Of a DNA stretch of 10,378 nucleotides, positions 6,669 through 10,378 are shown piece by piece. The stretch comes from DASQUK01 sp046723645 (GTDB lineage Bacteria > Actinomycetota > Acidimicrobiia > Acidimicrobiales > VFJN01): positions 1 to 10,378 of the forward strand of contig JBKOUY010000034.1 in the NCBI GenBank assembly GCA_046723645.1. The letters are read 5' to 3'. A program made the position numbers and the translations under genes. How positions within the stretch are numbered: the first letter of the stretch is position 1; the number at the start of each line of letters is the position of its first letter. The notes under the pieces were generated by a model. That model searched no databases, had not been told where the DNA came from, and saw only the letters and a program-made list of their open reading frames with translations.

Positions 6669-7568
6669 TTGACTCGGTGGGTGCGCCGCCTGTTCCTGCT
6701 GGCCTTCATCTGGGGCTGGTCGTTCCTGTTCATCAAGGTCGCCGGCGAGGGTCTGACCCCAACGACGGTGGCGTGGGCGCGCATCGCCCTGGGTGCGGGC
6801 GTGCTCTATGCGGTGCTCCACGGCCAGCGGCGCAGGGTGCCGACCGACCGGGTCTCGCTGCGGCACTACGCGGTGGTCACGCTGGCCGGGAACATCGTGC
6901 CGTTCACGCTGCTGGCGTGGGGCGAGCAGCACATCACGTCCGCGCTGACCGCGGTCCTCAACGCATCGACGCCCCTGTTCACGGCACTTTTCGCCGCCAT
7001 CGGCCTTGGTGAGCGGCTCCGGCCGGTCCAAATCGCCGGGCTGGGCCTCGGCGTGGTCGGCGTGGCGGTGGCCGCCGGTGTCGGCGCCTCCGACCTGGAG
7101 GGATCGTCGACGGCCGGCGCCGTCGCGGCCATCCTCGCTGGCGCCGGCTACGGCGTCGCCTTCGTCTACATGCGGCGCCACCTGGTGACGTACCCGCCGA
7201 TCGTGGCGGCCACGGGCCAGCTCGCAACGGGCGCCTTGTTGCTGTTCCCGGTGGCGGCGGTCACGTCGGTCGCCGGCGGCGTGTCGCTGACACCGACCCG
7301 GGTGGCGTCGATCCTGCTGCTCGGCGTGCTGGGGACCGGGGTCGCGTACGTCCTCAACTACCGGATCATCGCCGACATCGGCGCCACCAAGGCCTCGCTC
7401 GTCACCTACATCATCCCGGTGGTGGCGGTGGTCGTCGGCATCCTGGTGCTGGACGAGCCGTTCGAGGCCCGGCTGCTGGTCGGCGGCGCACTGACCGTCG
7501 CCGGGATCGCCGCCGTCAACCACAAGCCCCGGGTGCCGGTGGCGGAACCGAGCGCCGTCGCCCCCTGA
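6669..7568 (+). CDS. EamA-family (drug/metabolite transporter superfamily) membrane transporter
   Basis: An inner-membrane permease of the DMT superfamily; members export amino acids, metabolites or drugs, and the substrate cannot be predicted here. The 299-residue product has two EamA repeats (about 8-137 and 148-284) and roughly ten hydrophobic segments. Family marks are WGWSFLFIKVA (15-25), ALTAVLNASTPLFTAL (92-107) followed by GERL (114-117), and in the second repeat ATKASLVTYIIPVVAV (239-254) and DEPF (262-265). The start is uncertain: TTG 6669 gives MTRWVRRL, GTG 6681 gives MRRLFLL; neither has a good Shine-Dalgarno, and GGGGGA at 6645-6650 is too far. It is divergent from the coiled-coil/pdtaR unit across 96 bases. 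malQ follows 36 bases later on the same strand, but no functional link is evident. Confidence 0.93.
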   Translation: MTRWVRRLFLLAFIWGWSFLFIKVAGEGLTPTTVAWARIALGAGVLYAVLHGQRRRVPTDRVSLRHYAVVTLAGNIVPFTLLAWGEQHITSALTAVLNASTPLFTALFAAIGLGERLRPVQIAGLGLGVVGVAVAAGVGASDLEGSSTAGAVAAILAGAGYGVAFVYMRRHLVTYPPIVAATGQLATGALLLFPVAAVTSVAGGVSLTPTRVASILLLGVLGTGVAYVLNYRIIADIGATKASLVTYIIPVVAVVVGILVLDEPFEARLLVGGALTVAGIAAVNHKPRVPVAEPSAVAP

Positions 7569-7586
7569 ACCGCGGGCCGGACCCGG

Positions 7587-7592
7587 TACGGT
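7587..7592 (+). promoter_or_regulatory. Possible -10 element upstream of malQ
   Basis: TACGGT lies 12 bases before the malQ ATG in a 36-base gap. A poor -35 candidate, CTGAAC at 7565-7570, is 16 bases upstream and overlaps the transporter stop. It would allow malQ to be transcribed on its own with a very short leader, which fits the lack of a Shine-Dalgarno, but read-through from the transporter gene is equally possible. Confidence 0.27.
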
Positions 7593-7604
7593 TGGTCACC
7601 CGAC

Positions 7605-9434
7605 ATGGCCACCGACCCTTGGGGCATCGACGACGGCTACTGGGACGCCTCGGGGCGCTGGCACACCACCCCTCCGGCAACCGTCGCCGCGCTGCGCGCG
7701 GCCATGGGTGCCGGCGACACGGCCGAAGCGCCGCCGGACGGTCCCGCCCCCTGGGTGGTGCACGCCGGGCGGGCGGAGCCGCTGCTCGGCCCCTGCGAGC
7801 TGGCGCTGGAGGATGGCAGCGAGCTCCGTGCCGAGGGCCAGCTGCCACCCGACCTGCCGATCGGCTATCACCAGCTCCGCCCCCTCGACGGCAGCCCGCC
7901 GACCCGGCTGATCGTCACGCCCGGGCGCTGCCACCTGCCGGGCCAGCTGCGGACGTGGCTGCTCTCGGTCCAGCTTCCGAGCTGCCGGTCCACCGGGAGC
8001 TGGGGCATCGGCGACCTCGCCGACCTGCGATCGATGGGTGCCTGGGCCGCCGAGCGCGGCGGCGGGATGCTCGGGGTCAGCCCCATGCACGCACCGCAGC
8101 TGGTCGGCCGGGTCGAGGCGAGCCCGTACTTCCCGTCCAGCCGCCGCTGGCTCAACCCGTTGCTGCTGCGCATCGACGAGCTGCCCGGCGCCGGCGATGC
8201 CACGGTCGAGGCGCTCGGCGCGAAGGCACGCGAGCTGAACGCCGCGCCCGTGGTCGATCGGGACGCGGTCTGGGCGCTCAAGCGGCGGGCACTCGACCAC
8301 CTCTGGACAGCGCTCGGCCCCGACCTGCGCTTCGAGCGCTGGCGGGACCAGATGGGCGACGAGCTGGACGCCTACGCGCGTTACTGCGCCCTGGCGGAGC
8401 ACCACGGGTCGGGGTGGGCGGCATGGCCGAGCGAGCATCGGCATCCCGCCCGAGCCGCCGTGGCCTCGTTCGCCGCCGACCACGCCGACCGGGTGGCATT
8501 CTGGGCCTGGGTGCAGTTCCTGGTCGACGACCAGCTCCGGCGCGCCGAGGAGCCGCTCGCGCTGCTCACGGACCTGGCTGTGGGGGTCGATCCCGAGGGC
8601 GCCGACGCGTGGTGCCTGCAGGACCTGCTGGCGCAGGGCGTGCGCGTGGGTGCCCCGCCCGACGAGTTCAACCGGGCGGGCCAGGACTGGGGGCTGCCGC
8701 CGTTCGTGCCCCACACGCTGCGGGCGGTCGCGTACGAGCCGCTGGCGTCGTTGTGGCGGGCGGCGATGGGCCACGGCGGCGGCCTCCGCATCGACCACGT
8801 CATGGGCCTGTTCCGGCTGTTCTGGCTGCCGCCGGGAGGCTCGCCCACCGACGGCGCGTACGTCCGCTACCCGGCGGAGGAGCTCCTGGCCGTGCTTGCG
8901 ATCGAGAGCGTCCGCGCGGGTGCGGTGGTCGTCGGGGAGGACCTGGGCACGGTCGAGGAGGGAGTGCGCGACCGCCTGCACGACGCCGGGCTGCTGTCGT
9001 ACCGGCTCGTCTGGTTCGAGGAGGCTGCACCCGAGCACTACCCGGCCCAGGCCCTGGGGGCGGTCACCACGCACGACCTGCCCACGATCGCCGGTGTGTG
9101 GTCGGGCGACGATGCGGCCGACCAGCGTGCGGCGGGCGTCGACCCGGACGAGGCAGCGCTCGAGCGCCTGCGCGACAGGCTCGTGGCGCTGACCGGGCTG
9201 GCTGCCGCCGCCCCGGTCGACGAGGTGATCGTGGCCGTCCACCGGCGGCTCGCGGCGTCGCCGTGCGCACTGGTCGGCGCCACCCTCGAGGACGCCCTGG
9301 CGCTCCTCCGGCGGCCGAACCTGCCCGGGACGCCCGGCGAACGACCCAACTGGTCGCTGAGCCTCCCGCTGTCGGTCGAGGCGGCGCTCAACGACCCGCT
9401 GGTCGCCCGTGTGACGGCGGCCCTGCGGCGCTAG
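7605..9434 (+). CDS. malQ: 4-alpha-glucanotransferase (amylomaltase, GH77)
   Basis: MalQ transfers alpha-1,4-glucan segments between maltodextrins, releasing glucose, in cytosolic maltodextrin or glycogen metabolism. The 609-residue product starts at ATG 7605. Residues 1 to about 115 form the N-terminal region seen in longer MalQ proteins (WGIDDGYWDASGRWH at 6-20). The GH77 barrel follows: SPYFPSSRRWLNPL (173-186), nucleophile D397 in GLRIDHVMGLFR (393-404), acid/base E445 in VVGEDLGTV (442-450), third carboxylate D491 in THDLPTIAG (489-497), and NLPGTPGERPNWS (572-584) near the end. All catalytic residues are in place, so it should be active. It is shorter than E. coli MalQ (694) and longer than Thermus amylomaltase (500). 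No other glycogen or maltose gene lies nearby. Its TAG stop overlaps the stop of the convergent neighbour by 4 bases. Confidence 0.96.
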   Translation: MATDPWGIDDGYWDASGRWHTTPPATVAALRAAMGAGDTAEAPPDGPAPWVVHAGRAEPLLGPCELALEDGSELRAEGQLPPDLPIGYHQLRPLDGSPPTRLIVTPGRCHLPGQLRTWLLSVQLPSCRSTGSWGIGDLADLRSMGAWAAERGGGMLGVSPMHAPQLVGRVEASPYFPSSRRWLNPLLLRIDELPGAGDATVEALGAKARELNAAPVVDRDAVWALKRRALDHLWTALGPDLRFERWRDQMGDELDAYARYCALAEHHGSGWAAWPSEHRHPARAAVASFAADHADRVAFWAWVQFLVDDQLRRAEEPLALLTDLAVGVDPEGADAWCLQDLLAQGVRVGAPPDEFNRAGQDWGLPPFVPHTLRAVAYEPLASLWRAAMGHGGGLRIDHVMGLFRLFWLPPGGSPTDGAYVRYPAEELLAVLAIESVRAGAVVVGEDLGTVEEGVRDRLHDAGLLSYRLVWFEEAAPEHYPAQALGAVTTHDLPTIAGVWSGDDAADQRAAGVDPDEAALERLRDRLVALTGLAAAAPVDEVIVAVHRRLAASPCALVGATLEDALALLRRPNLPGTPGERPNWSLSLPLSVEAALNDPLVARVTAALRR

Positions 9435-10096
9435 CGGCCGGCCTGCCCGGCGCCGTGGGACCGGGCTTCGGCCAGGATCTCGCGCACCGTGGCGTCCTGC
9501 ACCTGGGAGAAGTCGTCGTACCAGGTGCCGACGGCGCGGAAGTGGACTGGCGCCGCCAGGCACACCACCCGATCGGCGGTCTCGCCGACGGTGGCGCAGG
9601 CCTCCGGTGAGCCCACCGGCACCGCCACCACCAGCTGCTTGGGCCTCCGCCCGTAGACGACGTCTACCGCCACCCGCATGGTCGCCCCCGTGGCCATCCC
9701 GTCGTCGACGAGGACGGCCGTCCGTCCCTCGACCGGCACCGCCGGCGCCCCGTCCCTGAACCGCTCGGCTCGGTGGGCAAGCGCGTCCAGTTGCCGGCGG
9801 GCCAGGACGTCGACGTCGACCTCGGTCATTCCCGCCGCCGCCATCACCCCGGGGTTGTATGCGATCTGGCCGTCGTCGGCGATGGCGGCGAGGGCCAGCT
9901 CCTCGTGGCCCGGCACGCCGATCTTGCCGACCACGAGCACGTCGAGCGCCGCACCCAGCACCCGCGCCACCTCGGCGGCCACCGGCACTCCGCCACGCGG
10001 GAGCCCGAGGACCACCGTGTCCTCGCCCGCGAGGTCGGCCAGATGCTCGGCCAGCCGCTGGCCGGCGTCGACCCGATCGGCGAACACCAGCGCCAT
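9431..10096 (-). CDS. Phosphoribosyltransferase-domain protein, COG1926 type
   Basis: A 221-residue protein with a type I phosphoribosyltransferase fold. The PRPP-binding loop AVLVDDGMATGATM spans 127-140, with the two acidic residues D131 and D132. The N-terminal half has GLPRGGVPVAAEVA (31-44), VGKIGVPGHEELALAAIA (57-73) and NPGV (81-84), and the C-terminus has FRAVGTWYDDFSQV (187-199); these together mark the COG1926 group of predicted phosphoribosyltransferases, whose base substrate is not established. The start is unsure: ATG 10096 (MALVFADR) fits the fold best; ATG 10105 (MDGMALVF) is 9 bases upstream and closer to the GGGGGA, which lies 3 bases before it and 12 before 10096. The gene follows tRNA-Leu by about 145 bases and converges on malQ with overlapping stops. 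No partner gene in the window suggests its pathway. Confidence 0.9.
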   Translation of the reverse strand: MALVFADRVDAGQRLAEHLADLAGEDTVVLGLPRGGVPVAAEVARVLGAALDVLVVGKIGVPGHEELALAAIADDGQIAYNPGVMAAAGMTEVDVDVLARRQLDALAHRAERFRDGAPAVPVEGRTAVLVDDGMATGATMRVAVDVVYGRRPKQLVVAVPVGSPEACATVGETADRVVCLAAPVHFRAVGTWYDDFSQVQDATVREILAEARSHGAGQAGR

Positions 10097-10178
10097 ACCG
10101 TCCATTCTTCCCCCGGGCGCGCCGCTCGACACGATGGAACTGGCCTCCGGGCGAGCGCTCCCCGTCTGTGGCCGGAAA

Positions 10179-10195
10179 TGGTTGGTGTCCAACCA
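10179..10195 (-). terminator. Possible weak terminator or operator downstream of tRNA-Leu
   Basis: The minus strand reads TGGTTGG, ACA, CCAACCA and then TTTCC: a perfect 7-bp stem with a 3-base loop followed by three T. It lies 46 bases after the tRNA end and about 80 bases before the phosphoribosyltransferase start. It could end the tRNA transcript, or be a protein-binding palindrome or leader structure for the next gene. The T run is short. Confidence 0.35.
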
Positions 10196-10240
10196 CCTCC
10201 AGCCACGGGTCCTGCGACCTCACGTTCGCCGCGACGCCGG

Positions 10241-10324
10241 TGCCCGGAGCGGGATTCGAACCCGCACGCCCTGACGGGCAAATGCTTTTGAGGCATTCAT
10301 GTCTGCCTGTTCCATCATCCGGGC
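10241..10324 (-). tRNA. tRNA-Leu, anticodon CAA
   Basis: An 84-base tRNA read by eye from the minus strand. The acceptor stem GCCCGGA pairs with TCCGGGC, with A73 as discriminator. T8-G9 follow, then the 3-bp D stem ATG/CAT. The anticodon stem AATGC/GCATT closes the loop CTCAAAA, giving anticodon CAA, which reads UUG. The long variable arm has the stem GCCC/GGGC with loop GTCA, typical of class II tRNAs (Leu, Ser, Tyr). The T arm is GCGGG-TTCGAAT-CCCGC. The 3' CCA is not encoded: the bases after A73 are CCG. All stems are perfect, so the gene looks functional. Confidence 0.96.
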
Positions 10325-10333
10325 AGGCCAGTC

Positions 10334-10339
10334 AGCCTA
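10334..10339 (-). promoter_or_regulatory. Possible -10 element for tRNA-Leu
   Basis: The minus strand reads TAGGCT (TANNNT). Transcription would start near 10327, about three bases before the mature 5' end. No recognisable -35 box is seen at 16-18 bases. It overlaps by two bases a TACCCT on the opposite strand. Confidence 0.3.
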
Positions 10340-10343
10340 CCCT
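10338..10343 (+). promoter_or_regulatory. Possible -10 element for the gene at the right edge
   Basis: TACCCT ends 6 bases before GTG 10350, a spacing that would give a leaderless transcript. The same hexamer is found upstream of rpsA. GGAG also occurs at 10344-10347 but is only 2 bases from the GTG, too close to act as a good Shine-Dalgarno. Confidence 0.3.
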
Positions 10344-10349
10344 GGAGCG

Positions 10350-10378
10350 GTGCGACGCTTGCTGCTCCTGCTGGTCAC
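10350..10378 (+). CDS. Start of a possible secreted or membrane protein, cut by window edge
   Basis: A GTG at 10350 opens a frame reading VRRLLLLLV before the window ends: two arginines followed by a run of leucine, which is how a signal peptide or first membrane helix begins. Only nine codons are visible, so neither family nor function can be given. The supporting context is the putative -10 box just upstream and the divergent tRNA-Leu 25 bases away. It could be a chance frame. Confidence 0.4.

Noticed and set aside
6573..7523. N-terminal extension of the coiled-coil gene frame across the EamA gene
   Set aside because: It is a shadow of the transporter, rich in His/Asp/Arg. The real protein begins at the ATG at 6572, where the heptad pattern starts.
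7596..10223. An 875-codon minus-strand open frame across malQ and the phosphoribosyltransferase gene
   Set aside because: Its translation is repetitive Arg/Gly/Ala and has no motif; malQ with intact catalytic residues and the PRPP-loop protein lie in other frames.
10196..10378. tRNA-adjacent region as an integration site for a mobile element
   Set aside because: No integrase, direct repeat of the tRNA 3' end or foreign-looking sequence is visible beside tRNA-Leu.

Overview
The window is a very GC-rich, densely packed bacterial chromosome segment with frequent GTG and TTG starts. Its backbone is a minus-strand block reading (in transcription order) small coiled-coil gene - ANTAR response regulator (pdtaR-like) - polA - SAM methyltransferase - rpsA - coaE. 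The order pdtaR, polA, rpsA, coaE is the one known from Mycobacterium tuberculosis (there with extra genes between pdtaR and polA). The S1 protein has the actinobacterial four-domain layout, and Pol I has the actinobacterial Tyr in motif B. This points to Actinomycetota. A deep-branching class such as Acidimicrobiia is my guess; it cannot be proven from the window alone.

Left to right: 1-451 is the N-terminal three quarters of coaE, cut by the window edge. 475-1920 is rpsA. 2046-2843 is a class I methyltransferase whose GTG start overlaps the polA stop. 2840-5542 is polA. 5662-6243 is the ANTAR response regulator, and 6273-6572 a 99-residue coiled-coil protein of unknown function that probably starts the pdtaR transcription unit. 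A 96-base divergent intergenic region separates this block from a plus-strand pair: an EamA-family transporter (6669-7568) and the 4-alpha-glucanotransferase malQ (7605-9434). malQ meets a minus-strand phosphoribosyltransferase of the COG1926 type (9431-10096) tail to tail, the two TAG stops sharing one CTAG. Upstream of that gene lies a minus-strand tRNA-Leu(CAA) (10241-10324). Opposite it a plus-strand gene with a signal-peptide-like start runs off the right edge.

Functionally the left block combines DNA repair and replication (Pol I), translation (S1), CoA synthesis (CoaE) and an RNA-binding antitermination-type regulator. The right part carries transport, alpha-glucan metabolism and a nucleotide-linked enzyme with no clear pathway link between them. 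I see no mobile element, CRISPR array, phage gene or defence system. No stretch longer than 150 bases lacks a gene. The least understood parts are the coiled-coil protein next to pdtaR, the methyltransferase coupled to polA, and hairpins in two intergenic gaps. This is essentially an ordinary housekeeping region.
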